Both the position numbers and the translations under genes were made by a program. Shown here piece by piece: positions 41,982 through 51,190 of a DNA stretch of 64,000 nt. The notes below the pieces were generated by a model. It was not told the DNA's origin and ran no database searches. It saw nothing but the letters and a program-made list of their open reading frames with translations. Origin of the DNA: Streptosporangium brasiliense (GTDB lineage Bacteria; Actinomycetota; Actinomycetes; Streptosporangiales; Streptosporangiaceae); the NCBI RefSeq assembly GCF_030811595.1, contig NZ_JAUSRB010000002.1:8122001-8186000 (forward strand). Direction: 5' to 3'. Every line of letters begins with the position of its first letter. Position 1 is the stretch's first letter.

Positions 41982-42158
41982 TTGACGGCAGCCCGTTCCC
42001 CGATCCGGCGCTTCCACCCAGCGCCACGGAGCGACGCCCGGGGGGGCCGTCTCCCCCGGCCAGGAGGGACCGCGCCGTCCGGGGTCCTGCCGCCGTCCGC
42101 CGGGCCGCTCGCCGTACCCGGCCCGGAGACCGTCGCGGCCGGGGAGGTCCGGGCATGA
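41982..42158 (+). CDS. Possible 58-residue leader protein before the metallophosphoesterase
   Basis: A TTG codon at 41982 follows a strong AAGGAGAAGGA site, and the frame runs 58 codons to a TGA that overlaps the next ATG (ATGA). The predicted product is Arg/Pro-rich with no domain. The ribosome site and the coupling geometry are the only support; it could be a translated leader rather than a functional protein. Confidence 0.35.
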   Translation: MTAARSPIRRFHPAPRSDARGGRLPRPGGTAPSGVLPPSAGPLAVPGPETVAAGEVRA

Positions 42159-42994
42159 CGTCGCTGCTGGCCATCAGCGACCTGCACATCGGCTACCAGG
42201 AGAACCGGCGCATCGTCGAGGAGCTGCGGCCCGTCTCCGCCTCCGACTGGCTGCTGGTGGCCGGAGACGTCTCCGAGAAGGTCTCCGACGTCGAGTGGGC
42301 GCTGGGCCTGCTCAGCGAGCGCTTCGCCAAGGTGGTGTGGGTCCCGGGCAACCACGAGCTGTGGACCCACCCCTCCGACCCGGTCCAGCTGCGCGGCGAG
42401 GAACGCTACCGGCACCTGGTGAAGATCTGCGGCGACCTCGGGGTGACGACCCCCGAGGACCCCTACCCGGTCTGGGACGGGCCGGGCGGGCCGGTCACCG
42501 TCGCCCCGCTGTTCGTGCTGTACGACTACACCTTCCGCGTGCCCGGCGTCGCGACGGCGGAGGAGGCGCTCGCCCTCGCCTACGACAAGGGCGTGGTCTG
42601 CACCGACGAGGTCTTCCTGCACCCCGACCCCCATCCCTCCCGCCCGGCCTGGTGCTCGGCCAGGGTCGCCGAGACCGAGCGCCGCCTGGCGGCCTGCCCC
42701 CCGGGGATGCCGACCGTGCTCGTCAACCACTATCCGCTGGTCCGCGAGCCGACTCTGGTCATGCACCACCAGGAGTTCGCGATCTGGTGCGGCACCGAGC
42801 AGACGGCCGACTGGCACGTGCGCTTCAACGCCCAGGCGGTCGTCTACGGACACCTGCACATCCCCCGCACCACCTGGCACGACGGCGTGCGCTTCGAGGA
42901 GGTCTCGCTGGGTTACCCCCGCGAGTGGCGGCCCCGCTCCACCCCGCCCGGCCGGCCGCGCGTGATCCTGCCCGCCCCGCGGGCCGTTCCGTGA
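42155..42994 (+). CDS. Calcineurin-like metallophosphoesterase
   Basis: A 279-residue metallophosphoesterase. Metal ligands are visible in order: SDLHIG (Asp-x-His), LLVAGDVSE (Gly-Asp), WVPGNHELW (Gly-Asn-His-Glu), VNHYPL and VYGHLHIPRTT (Gly-His-x-His). ATG at 42155 has GGGGAGG upstream. Its stop overlaps the GTG of the phosphopantetheinyl transferase gene. The pair recurs in actinomycetes, which suggests a role linked to carrier-protein phosphopantetheine, perhaps its removal; this is inference. Confidence 0.88.
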   Translation: MTSLLAISDLHIGYQENRRIVEELRPVSASDWLLVAGDVSEKVSDVEWALGLLSERFAKVVWVPGNHELWTHPSDPVQLRGEERYRHLVKICGDLGVTTPEDPYPVWDGPGGPVTVAPLFVLYDYTFRVPGVATAEEALALAYDKGVVCTDEVFLHPDPHPSRPAWCSARVAETERRLAACPPGMPTVLVNHYPLVREPTLVMHHQEFAIWCGTEQTADWHVRFNAQAVVYGHLHIPRTTWHDGVRFEEVSLGYPREWRPRSTPPGRPRVILPAPRAVP

Positions 42995-43632
42995 TCGAGA
43001 GGATCCTGCCGTCCTGGGTCGCCTGCGCGGACGCCTTCCGGGACCCGCCCGGCGCGGCGCTGTTCCCCGAGGAGGAGGCCGTCGTCGCCGGGGCGGTGGA
43101 CAAGAGGCGGCGCGAGTTCACCACCGCCCGTCACTGCGCCCGCCAGGCCCTGTCCCGGCTCGGACTGCCACCGGCGCCGATCCCGGCCGACGGGGACGGC
43201 GCCCCGATGTGGCCCGACGGGGTGGCGGGCGCCATCACCCACTGCGCCGGATACCGGGCGGCGGCCGTCTCCCTGAAAGCCGTCGCCGTCGGCATCGACG
43301 CCGAGCCCCACGGGCCGCTGCCCCCGGGGGTCCTGCAGGCCATCGCCCTCGACCGGGAGCGGGACGCGCTGGAACGGCTCGGCGGCCCGGTCCACTGGGA
43401 CCGGCTGCTGTTCAGCGCCAAGGAGAGCGTCTACAAGGCGTGGTTCCCGCTGGCCCGGCGCTGGCTCGACTTCGAGGAGGCCCTGGTCGCCTTCGAGCCC
43501 TCCGGCACCTTCACCGCCCGCCTTCTCGTCCCCGGGCCGCTGGTCGCGGGCCGGCGGCTGACCGGCTTCACCGGACGCTGGCTCGTCGCCGACGGCCTGG
43601 CCGTCACCGCCGTCACCCTGCCGGCCGGGTGA
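42991..43632 (+). CDS. 4'-Phosphopantetheinyl transferase, EntD/Sfp type
   Basis: A 213-residue transferase that activates carrier proteins of polyketide, peptide or fatty acid synthases. GAITHCAGYRAAAVS, VAVGIDAEPHGPLP (metal-binding GIDAE) and FSAKESVYKAWFP (the KESxYK motif) are all present. The GTG start overlaps the metallophosphoesterase stop (GTGA). No PKS or NRPS is in the window, so it presumably acts on proteins encoded elsewhere. Confidence 0.93.
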   Translation: MIERILPSWVACADAFRDPPGAALFPEEEAVVAGAVDKRRREFTTARHCARQALSRLGLPPAPIPADGDGAPMWPDGVAGAITHCAGYRAAAVSLKAVAVGIDAEPHGPLPPGVLQAIALDRERDALERLGGPVHWDRLLFSAKESVYKAWFPLARRWLDFEEALVAFEPSGTFTARLLVPGPLVAGRRLTGFTGRWLVADGLAVTAVTLPAG

Positions 43633-43712
43633 CGGCGGCCGGGCGGTGGAGGCCCGGTGACGGCGGCCGGGTTGGGGGCGGCGGCCCGGCGAGGACGGCC
43701 GGGCGGCGGGGG

Positions 43713-44381
43713 TCAGGGCTGGAACCGGTAGCCCATCCCCGGTTCGGTGAGCAGGTGGACCGGGCGCGCGGGGTCGGGTTCGAGCTTGCGGCGGAGCTGG
43801 GCCATGTACTGGCGCAGGTAGTTGGTCTCCGTGGTGTGCCTGCTGTCCCACACCTGGGTGAGCATCTGCCGCTGGCTGATCAGTTTGCCCGGGTTGCGCA
43901 GCAGGAGTTCGAGCATGCGCCACTCGGTGGGGGTCAGCCGCACTCCCCCGGAGATCGTCTTGTTGGCCAGGTCCACCGTGTGGCCGCCGATCCGGACCTG
44001 GGCGGGCTCGGCGTCCTGGACGGCGGTGCGGCGGGTCACCGCCCGCATGCGGGCCAGCAGTTCCTCGATGTTGAACGGCTTGGTGACGTAGTCGTCGGCG
44101 CCCGCGTCCAGGGCCTCGATCTTGTCCTGGTTCCCGGCCCGCCCGGAGAGCACGATGATCGGCACGGCGGTCCAGCCGCGCAGCCCGTGGATGACGTCCA
44201 CGCCGTCGATGTCGGGCAGCCCGAGGTCGAGAACGATCAGGTCGGGGTGCCAGTCGGCGGCCTGCCGCAGGGCCGATCCCCCGTCCGGGGCCAGCGCCAC
44301 CTCGAAGTGCCGGGCGAGGAGGTTGATCCGCATGGCCCGCAGGATCTGCGGTTCGTCGTCGACGACGAGGACGCGCGTCAT
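43713..44381 (-). CDS. kdpE: Response regulator KdpE
   Basis: A 222-residue OmpR-type regulator: receiver domain with VLVVDDEPQ, phosphoacceptor Asp in LIVLDLGLPDIDG, and Lys in DDYVTKPFN; winged-helix C-terminus with LTPTEWRMLELLLRNPG. It overlaps kdpD by 4 bp and is its cognate partner. Its normal target, kdpFABC, is not in the window. Confidence 0.9.
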   Translation of the reverse strand: MTRVLVVDDEPQILRAMRINLLARHFEVALAPDGGSALRQAADWHPDLIVLDLGLPDIDGVDVIHGLRGWTAVPIIVLSGRAGNQDKIEALDAGADDYVTKPFNIEELLARMRAVTRRTAVQDAEPAQVRIGGHTVDLANKTISGGVRLTPTEWRMLELLLRNPGKLISQRQMLTQVWDSRHTTETNYLRQYMAQLRRKLEPDPARPVHLLTEPGMGYRFQP

Positions 44382-46918
44382 GTGCGTGCCCGCGAGGGGA
44401 CGGACAGCGTAAGGATCATGGTGAGACCTCCCCCTGGCGTTTCCTCCGGAACAAGCATCCCGCCCATCGCCTCCGCCAGCCCCCGGGACAGGGCCAGCCC
44501 CAGCCCGACGCCCGTATGGTTGTCCCGGTCGCCCAGCCGCTGGAACGGCATGAAGACGCGGTCGTGCGCCTCGGGCGGGATGCCGGGGCCGCGGTCGACG
44601 ACCCGGATCTCGACGTGGTCGCCGTGCCGGCTGGCGGTGATGAGGACCTTCCTGCCCGCCGGACTGTAGCGCACGGCGTTGGACATGACGTTGACCAGGA
44701 TCCGCTCCAGCAGCGCGGGGTCGGCGAGGATCTCGGGCAGGTCCACGGAGATGTCGCCCTCGACGCGGTCGCGGAGCGGGCCGAGGTCGTCGATCGAGCG
44801 CGGGATGACCTCTTCGAGCGCGACCGGCTGCAGGGTCAGGCCGAGCACGCCCGCCTGCAGGCGGCTCATGTCGAGCAGGTTGGCGACCAGCCGGTCGAGT
44901 TTGACCAGGGACTCCTCGGCGGTGGCCAGCAGTTCCTCGCGGTCCTCCGCGCTCCACTCGATCTCGGTGCCGCGCAGGCTCCCGACGGCGAGCCTGGCCG
45001 AGGCGAGCGGGCTGCGCAGGTCGTGGCTGACCGCGGCGAGCAGGGCGGTGCGCATCTTGTCGGCCTCGGCCAGCGGCCCGGCCAGGTCCGCCTCCCGGCG
45101 CAGGCGCTCCTGGCGCAGCGCCACCGCCGCCTCCGCGGCGAACGCCTCCAGCACCCGCCGGTCGGCGGCGTCGAGCAGCCGGCCTCGCGCGGCGAGCACC
45201 AGGTCCCCGTCGATCGCCACGTCGGTGTCGGCGTCCCCCGGGCAGCCGCAGGGCGGCCCGCCCGAGGTCGCCACGATCCGCCACGCCCCCGGCACGGACT
45301 GGTCGTCCGGGGCGGGCTCGCCGGCGCGTTCCAGCAGCGTCACCGAGGTCAGGGTGAAGGTCTCGCGCAGCCGCGCCAGCAGGGACGGCAGCGCCGCCTC
45401 GCCGCGCAGCACGTGACCCGCCAGGGTCGACAGCACCTCGGCGTCCGCCCGCGCCCGCGCCGCCTCCCGCGTGCGCCGGGCCGCCAGGTCCACGACCGCG
45501 CTCACCATGGCGGCCACCAGGACGTAGACGCTCAGCGCGAGCAGATTGTGCGGGTCGGAGACGGTGAACCGGCCGAAGGGCGGCGTGAAGTGGTAGTTGA
45601 GCAGGAGGAAGCCGGCCACGGCGGCGGTGAGGGCCGGCCACATGCCGCCCACCAGCGCGACGCCGACGACCGTGAGCAGGAACAGCAGGATCGCGCCGGG
45701 CAGCGTCAGGTCGGCCCTGAAGGGGAGCAGCGCGGCGGTGAACGCCGGGATGCCCAGCAGCGCCATGGCCCAGCCGGCGAGCCTGCGGGTGCGGGTGAGC
45801 GCGGCCCTCGGCCGGCCGGCCCGCCCGCCCCTGCCCACCTCGGCATGGGTGATCATGTGGACGTCGATGGAGCCGGACAGCGCGGTGGCGGTCACCCCGA
45901 CTCCCCGGGAGAACAGCTGGGCGAACCGGCCCCTGCGGGAGGCGCCGAGCACCAGCTGCGTGGCGTTCACGCCGCCGGCGAAGTCGAGGAGCGCGCGTGG
46001 CACGTTCTCCCCCATCACCTGGTGGTAGGTCCCGCCCAGGCTCTCCACCAGCGCCCGCTGGCGCGCCAGGTGCGCCGGGTCGCCCCCGCCCAGCCCGTCG
46101 GAGAGGGTGACGTGCACCGCCAGCAGGTCGGCTCCCTTGGTCCTGGCCGCGATGCGGGCGGCCCGCCGTACCAGCGTGTCGCCCTCGGGGCCGCCGGTCA
46201 GCGCGACCACGACGCGCTCGCGGGCCTCCCAGGTCCCGGCGATGCCGTGGTCGGCGCGGTACTGGTCGAGCTGGTCGTCGACCTTGCCCGCGAGCCAGAG
46301 CAGGGCCAGCTCGCGCAGGGCGGTCAGGTTGCCCACCCGGAAGTAGTTGGACAGCGCCGCGTCGATCTTCTCCGGGGCGTAGATGTTGCCGTGGGCCATC
46401 CGGCGGCGCAGCCCGTCCGGCGGCATGTCCACCAGCTGCACCGCGTCGGCCCGCCGCACCACCTCGTCGGGCACGGTCTCGCGCTGCGGCACCTCGGTGA
46501 TCTGCTGGACGACGTCGTTGAGCGAGTCGAGGTGCTGGATGTTGACGGTGGAGATGACGTCGATGCCGGCGTCGAGGATCTCCTCGACGTCCTGCCAGCG
46601 CTTGGCGTTCTTCGAGCCCGGCACGTTGGTGTGCGCCAGCTCGTCGATCAGCGCCACCTTCGGCGCGCGCGCGACGACTGCCTCGACGTCGAGCTCGGTG
46701 AAGGTCGTCCCCCGGTAGGGGATGGTCCTGCGGGGGACGACCTCGATGCCCTCGATCAGCTCGGCGGTGCGGGGGCGGCCGTGGGTCTCGACGAGGCCCA
46801 CGACCACGTCGGTGCCCCGCGACAGCCTCCGGTGCCCCTCGTCGAGCATCGCGAAGGTCTTGCCGACACCGGGGGCCGCGCCCAGATAGACGCGCAGCCG
46901 ACCGCGTGCCCTGTTCAT
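44378..46918 (-). CDS. kdpD: Osmosensitive potassium-channel sensor kinase KdpD
   Basis: An 846-residue sensor kinase. An N-terminal KdpD domain (LRVYLGAAPGVGKTFAMLDE, Walker A) is followed by a USP-like domain, four closely spaced membrane segments of the DUF4118 type (about residues 385-490), a GAF-like region, HisKA with AAVSHDLRSPLASARL (phosphoacceptor His) and a HATPase domain (NVMSNAVRYS, GPGIPPEAHDRVF). ATG at 46918 follows AAGGGGC; a GTG at 46942 is possible. It senses potassium limitation or osmotic stress. Confidence 0.93.
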   Translation of the reverse strand: MNRARGRLRVYLGAAPGVGKTFAMLDEGHRRLSRGTDVVVGLVETHGRPRTAELIEGIEVVPRRTIPYRGTTFTELDVEAVVARAPKVALIDELAHTNVPGSKNAKRWQDVEEILDAGIDVISTVNIQHLDSLNDVVQQITEVPQRETVPDEVVRRADAVQLVDMPPDGLRRRMAHGNIYAPEKIDAALSNYFRVGNLTALRELALLWLAGKVDDQLDQYRADHGIAGTWEARERVVVALTGGPEGDTLVRRAARIAARTKGADLLAVHVTLSDGLGGGDPAHLARQRALVESLGGTYHQVMGENVPRALLDFAGGVNATQLVLGASRRGRFAQLFSRGVGVTATALSGSIDVHMITHAEVGRGGRAGRPRAALTRTRRLAGWAMALLGIPAFTAALLPFRADLTLPGAILLFLLTVVGVALVGGMWPALTAAVAGFLLLNYHFTPPFGRFTVSDPHNLLALSVYVLVAAMVSAVVDLAARRTREAARARADAEVLSTLAGHVLRGEAALPSLLARLRETFTLTSVTLLERAGEPAPDDQSVPGAWRIVATSGGPPCGCPGDADTDVAIDGDLVLAARGRLLDAADRRVLEAFAAEAAVALRQERLRREADLAGPLAEADKMRTALLAAVSHDLRSPLASARLAVGSLRGTEIEWSAEDREELLATAEESLVKLDRLVANLLDMSRLQAGVLGLTLQPVALEEVIPRSIDDLGPLRDRVEGDISVDLPEILADPALLERILVNVMSNAVRYSPAGRKVLITASRHGDHVEIRVVDRGPGIPPEAHDRVFMPFQRLGDRDNHTGVGLGLALSRGLAEAMGGMLVPEETPGGGLTMILTLSVPSRART

Positions 46919-47065
46919 CGGCCGCCCCTTCGCATCGCTCACCCCGCGGGCCGCCCGCCCCCGGCGGACGGTCCCCTGTTCCGATCATCCCCTGTCCGGG
47001 GCCGGGGTGAGCAGCCGGACCTCCGCTCTCCGGCGCCTGGTGCCCTGTGCGGGACCGAGGGAGAA

Positions 47066-47080
47066 GTGAGATCTTCTCAC
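47066..47080. promoter_or_regulatory. Palindrome between kdpD and narK
   Basis: GTGAGA-TCT-TCTCAC is a perfect 6-bp inverted repeat in the 192-bp gap after the narK stop and before the kdpD start. It could be an operator for kdpDE or a weak terminator for narK. Confidence 0.35.
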
Positions 47081-47110
47081 CGCCGACGGCTGTTCCACAT
47101 ACCCGGACGG

Positions 47111-48328
47111 CTACGTCACCGGGGTGAGGCGTCGCGAGGCGGTCAGGCGGACCACGGTCATCGTCAGCACCACGGTCAGCGCCGAGGTCGCGGCCAGCAG
47201 CGCCAGGCCGAACCCGTAGGAGCCGAGTTCGCCGTAGAGGAAGCCCATCAGCAGCGGCGGCACGAACCCGCCCAGCCCGCCCGCGGCGCCGACCAGCCCG
47301 GTGACCGCGCCGACCCTGTCGGCCGGCGCGGCCTGCGCGACGAGCGCGAAGGTGGCGCCGCTGCCCGCGCCCAACGCGGCGGCCATGGTCAGGAAGGCGA
47401 TCGTGCCCACCGGCATCAGACCGGGAGTGAGGGCCTGGACCGCCGCCGCGATCGCGACCACGGCGAACACGCCGGCCAGGACCGGGATCGGGCCGATCCG
47501 GTCGGACAGCCAGCCGCCGATCGGCCGCATCACGACCGCGAGGACCACGAATCCGGCCATGCGGTCGGCGGCGTCGGCCTGCTCCAGCCCGTAGCCGGTC
47601 TGCAGGTAGGCGGGCAGGTAGACGGAGAAGGCGACGTAGCCGCCGAACGCCACGGCGTACAGGACGCAGGCCTGCCAGGTGATCGCCAGTTTGGCGGTGG
47701 CCGCGAGCCGTCCCGACAGCGGCTGCGCCGAGACGGCGCGGCCTGGCGCGTCGCGCATGACCAGCCAGGCGACGGCGGCGTAGAGAGCCAGCGCGACCGC
47801 GGTGATGAGGAAGGGGGTGGCCGAGCCGCCGGCCTTGACGAGCTTGACCGTGGTCAGGGCGCTGATCGCGGTGCCGCCCATGCCCGCGCCGAAGATGCCG
47901 ATGGCCAGGCCACGGCGGTGCGGCGGGAACCAGGCATTGACGAACGGCACGCCCACCGCGAACACCGTTCCGCCGATGCCCAGGAAGAAGCCGCCGACCA
48001 GCAGCATCGGCAGCGAGTTCTGCCCGGCCACGCCGATGAACACGACGGGCACGATGGTGGCGGCCGAGATCAGCGGGAACATCACCCTGCCGCCGAAACG
48101 GTCGGTGAGCGCGCCGACCGGGATACGGCCCAGCGAGCCGACGATCACCGGGACGGCGACCAGCAGGGCCTGTTGGGCGGCCGACAGGCCGAGCAGGTCC
48201 TTGAACCGCGGCCCCAGCGGGCTGAGCAGCGCCCAGGCCCAGAAGTTCAGCGCGAATCCGAGGGTCGCCAGGCCGAGCATGAGCGCGGGTCTGCCGCCGA
48301 CGGCGGCCGGGTCCTTCTTGTCGGTCAT
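47111..48328 (-). CDS. narK: Nitrate/nitrite transporter NarK (MFS)
   Basis: A 405-residue major facilitator of the nitrate/nitrite porter family. LGFALNFWAWALLSPLGP opens the first helix, and GRIPVGALTDRFGGRVMFP is the loop 2-3 signature; GGLGGFVPPLLMG in the second half fits the Gly-rich nitrate signature region. ATG at 48328 is preferred over 48334 because GAGGGAAG is then at workable spacing. It lies 109 bases after the nitronate monooxygenase gene in the direction of narGHJI, and would import nitrate and export nitrite. Confidence 0.92.
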   Translation of the reverse strand: MTDKKDPAAVGGRPALMLGLATLGFALNFWAWALLSPLGPRFKDLLGLSAAQQALLVAVPVIVGSLGRIPVGALTDRFGGRVMFPLISAATIVPVVFIGVAGQNSLPMLLVGGFFLGIGGTVFAVGVPFVNAWFPPHRRGLAIGIFGAGMGGTAISALTTVKLVKAGGSATPFLITAVALALYAAVAWLVMRDAPGRAVSAQPLSGRLAATAKLAITWQACVLYAVAFGGYVAFSVYLPAYLQTGYGLEQADAADRMAGFVVLAVVMRPIGGWLSDRIGPIPVLAGVFAVVAIAAAVQALTPGLMPVGTIAFLTMAAALGAGSGATFALVAQAAPADRVGAVTGLVGAAGGLGGFVPPLLMGFLYGELGSYGFGLALLAATSALTVVLTMTVVRLTASRRLTPVT

Positions 48329-48437
48329 CGTCATCTTCCCTCATTGCTGTCATCACGCATCAGCGCGTGCTGTCTGTTACATCCCGGCTCAGGGGTCCGG
48401 TGCGGGGTGCCGGCCAGGGCCCTCGGTGAGGTGCCGG

Positions 48438-49859
48438 TCATGCGGGTGCCCCCAGCAGGATGCGGTGCACGACGTCGGCGGCCGAGTGGTCCTCGGGCAG
48501 CCCGTCGAGGAAGGCGGCGTCCTGGCCCAGGGTGAGCAGGGCGGGCTCACGATAGCCGTCGCCGCGGTGCTGGCCCAGGCCGATGGCGGCGGTCAGACCG
48601 TTGCACAGGCATTGGCGGCCCGCGGCCTCCTCGGCGGGCCTGCCCTTGCGCACGTAGGTGTCGACGGGTTCGGCGGGGCAGCGGTAGCCGATCGCGCCGT
48701 CGGGCTTGACGTACGGGGTGCGCAGGTAGCCCAGGTCGCACAGCCGGGGCCGCTGCTCGTGGACCCCGGGCTCGGACAGGGTCCCGGGCATCTGCGCGAC
48801 CTTGAACGGGAAGCCGGTCGGCGAGGCGCGCGGGTCGTTGCGGACCTCCAGGGTCCCGGCGGCGGCCTCGCGCAGCAGGCGGCGCCTGAGCCCGTCGTCG
48901 AGTCCGGATTCGCGGCACAGCGCGAACGCCGAGCCGACCTGGATGCCGGTGGCCCCCGCGGCCAGCGCCCGGGCCATCCCGTCGGGCGTGCCGTAGCCGC
49001 CGGCCAGCCAGAACGGCAACCCGAGCGCCGCGACCCTGTCGGTGTCGACCTCGTCGCGCGGGCCGTACAGCGGTTCGCCGGCCGCGTCCAGTTGCAGGCG
49101 GCCGCGCGGCGGCGCGCTGTGCCCACCGGCCACCGGCGTCTCCAGGACGAACCCGTCGGGCCGCGCCTGCGGGGAGCGGGCCAGGTAGGTGGCCAGCACG
49201 TGGGAGGAGACGATCGCCAGCAACTTCGGCCGCCGCAGCGGCTCGGCCGGGCGGGGCGACAGCGCGGCCGGGTCGAGGCCGATCGTGTGCCGCGTGTCGT
49301 CGGCGCCGGCCACGGCGACCGTGATCTCGGCCGGGCGGTGCGCGGCGAACTCGTCGAGCAGGTACGGGATCTCCGCCGGAATGCCGGCGCCCATCAGCAC
49401 GTAGTCGACGCCGGCCAGCATCGCCCCGTAGACGGCGGCCGGCGTGGCCAGCTGGATCTTCTCCAGGTAGTTGACGCCGATCAGGCCGTCGTGCCCCTGC
49501 CGGGCGAGGAAGACCTCGGCGAAGTTGGCGACCACGATCAGCTCGTCGCGGGCGCGGTTGGGCCGCAGCCCGAGCCGGGGCACCGGCCGGTACGGCTGCC
49601 CGGGCTCCGTCCCGCCGGGCACGAAGTAGCGGCCCAGCACCCGCTCGGCGATCGCGGGCACCGGGAAGCAGGCCAGCGCCCGGCGCAGGTGCCCCCCGGG
49701 ATCGCCGAGCTGCAGCCGGCGGGCCAGGGTGACGTCCAGCGCGGTGCCCGACACCACGCCGAGCTGCCCGGTCCGGGCGACTGCGCGCGCCAGCCGCCAT
49801 CCGGACACCGCGACGCCCATGCCACCCTGGATCAGGACGGGGAGCGCGGCCTCAGACAC
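48438..49859 (-). CDS. Nitronate monooxygenase-like flavoprotein
   Basis: A 473-residue TIM-barrel FMN protein of the 2-nitropropane dioxygenase family. LIQGGMGVAVSGWRLARAVA is the N-terminal glycine-rich start, VAGGHSAPPRG holds the position of the catalytic His, and LAGGYGTPDGMARALAAGATGI with QVGSAF is the phosphate-binding end. A Cys-rich C-terminal part (CPAEPVD, CLCNG) is extra compared with short members. GTG at 49859 overlaps the hemerythrin gene by 8 bp. In this operon it may remove nitronate or nitro by-products of nitrite chemistry. Confidence 0.82.
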   Translation of the reverse strand: MSEAALPVLIQGGMGVAVSGWRLARAVARTGQLGVVSGTALDVTLARRLQLGDPGGHLRRALACFPVPAIAERVLGRYFVPGGTEPGQPYRPVPRLGLRPNRARDELIVVANFAEVFLARQGHDGLIGVNYLEKIQLATPAAVYGAMLAGVDYVLMGAGIPAEIPYLLDEFAAHRPAEITVAVAGADDTRHTIGLDPAALSPRPAEPLRRPKLLAIVSSHVLATYLARSPQARPDGFVLETPVAGGHSAPPRGRLQLDAAGEPLYGPRDEVDTDRVAALGLPFWLAGGYGTPDGMARALAAGATGIQVGSAFALCRESGLDDGLRRRLLREAAAGTLEVRNDPRASPTGFPFKVAQMPGTLSEPGVHEQRPRLCDLGYLRTPYVKPDGAIGYRCPAEPVDTYVRKGRPAEEAAGRQCLCNGLTAAIGLGQHRGDGYREPALLTLGQDAAFLDGLPEDHSAADVVHRILLGAPA

Positions 49860-50466
49860 GACGCGCCCGCATCGTACGCGCCCAGGTCAGCAGGTCGGCG
49901 TCCGTCTCCCTGGCCACGTCGCGGGTGGCGAGGATGTGCACGACGTCGTCCTCCGGCAGCGTCTCCACCATGATCGACAGGCCGTCGCAGTCGCTCACGT
50001 GCGGCAGGATCGCGCGCACCAGCTCGATTCCCCGCGCGGCCTGGTCCTCGCCGACCTCCTCCAGGTCGTTGAGCATCGCCACCTCCGCCAGTTCGGCGAG
50101 CTCGCGGATGCTGCGGATCGTGTCGTCGTGGTCGCTGAGCAGCTTGTCCACGTGATCTCCGCCGAAGATGGGCAGCAGGCCCGGGTACATGGCCTCTTCC
50201 TCGTAGCGGAAGTGCGGCCCGATGGCCGCCGACAGTGTCTCGACCAGCTTCCTGATCCGCGCCGAGTCACCGCCCTTGAAGGCGTCGATCAGCGCGAGCA
50301 GCAGATCCCTGACCTCGCGATGCTCGGCGTGGAACGTTTCGGTGAAGTGATCGGCGATGGACAGCACGCAGTCCTCCAGCTGTGGGATGGGCGCTCGCGC
50401 GGTGACGGGAGTGCCGGTCCGCATGGGTCCGCCGTCCGGCGGCACCGCCACCTGGACAACGCTCAT
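49852..50466 (-). CDS. Hemerythrin-domain protein
   Basis: A 204-residue protein with an HHE-type diiron four-helix bundle: HAEHREVRDLLLAL, HFRYEEEAMYPGLLP and SDHDDTIRSIREL carry the His and Glu ligands in order. It starts 34 bases after narI and overlaps the nitronate monooxygenase gene. Such proteins bind oxygen or nitric oxide, or repair iron-sulfur clusters. Here it probably protects the nitrate reductase from nitric oxide. Confidence 0.88.
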   Translation of the reverse strand: MSVVQVAVPPDGGPMRTGTPVTARAPIPQLEDCVLSIADHFTETFHAEHREVRDLLLALIDAFKGGDSARIRKLVETLSAAIGPHFRYEEEAMYPGLLPIFGGDHVDKLLSDHDDTIRSIRELAELAEVAMLNDLEEVGEDQAARGIELVRAILPHVSDCDGLSIMVETLPEDDVVHILATRDVARETDADLLTWARTMRARRV

Positions 50467-50500
50467 TCCTCGCTCCTTGCCGTGAAACGCTGGATGCCGG

Positions 50501-51190
50501 TCATCGACGCGCGCCGAGCGGGGTGCGTCGCCGGTAGACGACGTAGGGCCGCCACAGGTACGCGAGCGGCGCCGACCACACGTGGACGAGCCTGGTGAAC
50601 GGCCAGATCGCGGTGAGCACCCACGCCGACAGCGCGTGCAGCTGGAAGATCAGCGGCACGTCCGCCATCAGGTCGGGGTCGGGGCGGAAGGTCAGGACGC
50701 CGCGGAACCAGACGGCGATGGTGGCGCGGTAGTCGTAGCCGCCGCCGAGCAGGTTCTTGCCCACGGTCGCGGTCATGCCGAGCAGGATCACCGCCGCCAG
50801 CACGGTGAACAGGACCTTGTCCGCGCGGGTCGTGGTGCGGCGCACCCGCGGGCTGGTGAAGCGGCGGGCCAGCAGCAGCCCCAGTCCCGCGACCACCATG
50901 ATCCCGGCCACGGTTCCGGCGCTCACCGACACCAGGTGGTAGAGGTGCTCGTCGACGCCGACCGCCTCGGTCAGGCTCTTCGGGACGAGCAGGCCGAGCA
51001 CGTGACCGCCGATGGCGGCGAACGCGCCGAGGTGGAACAGCGGGGAGCCGAGCCGCAGCAGCCGGCTCTCCAGCACCTGCGTGGTACGCGTCGTCCAGCC
51101 GAACTGGTCGACGCGCCAGCGCCAGACGTGACCGACAACGAAGATCGTCAAAGCGATGTAGGGCACGACCACCCAGAGCGCGACGCTCAC
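50501..51190 (-). CDS. narI: Respiratory nitrate reductase gamma subunit
   Basis: A 229-residue cytochrome b membrane subunit that takes electrons from menaquinol. Five hydrophobic segments are seen. Haem-ligand His candidates lie in VGHVWRWRVDQFGW, LFHLGAFAAIGGHVLGLL and LHALSAWVL with TRLVHVWSAPLAYL. The GTG start overlaps the narJ stop (GTGA). Confidence 0.93.
   Translation of the reverse strand: MSVALWVVVPYIALTIFVVGHVWRWRVDQFGWTTRTTQVLESRLLRLGSPLFHLGAFAAIGGHVLGLLVPKSLTEAVGVDEHLYHLVSVSAGTVAGIMVVAGLGLLLARRFTSPRVRRTTTRADKVLFTVLAAVILLGMTATVGKNLLGGGYDYRATIAVWFRGVLTFRPDPDLMADVPLIFQLHALSAWVLTAIWPFTRLVHVWSAPLAYLWRPYVVYRRRTPLGARR

Noticed and set aside
44516-48535. Very long plus-strand open frame opposite kdpD and narK
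   Set aside because: Both opposite-strand genes have full domain sets; the frame is His/Gln/Arg-rich noise.
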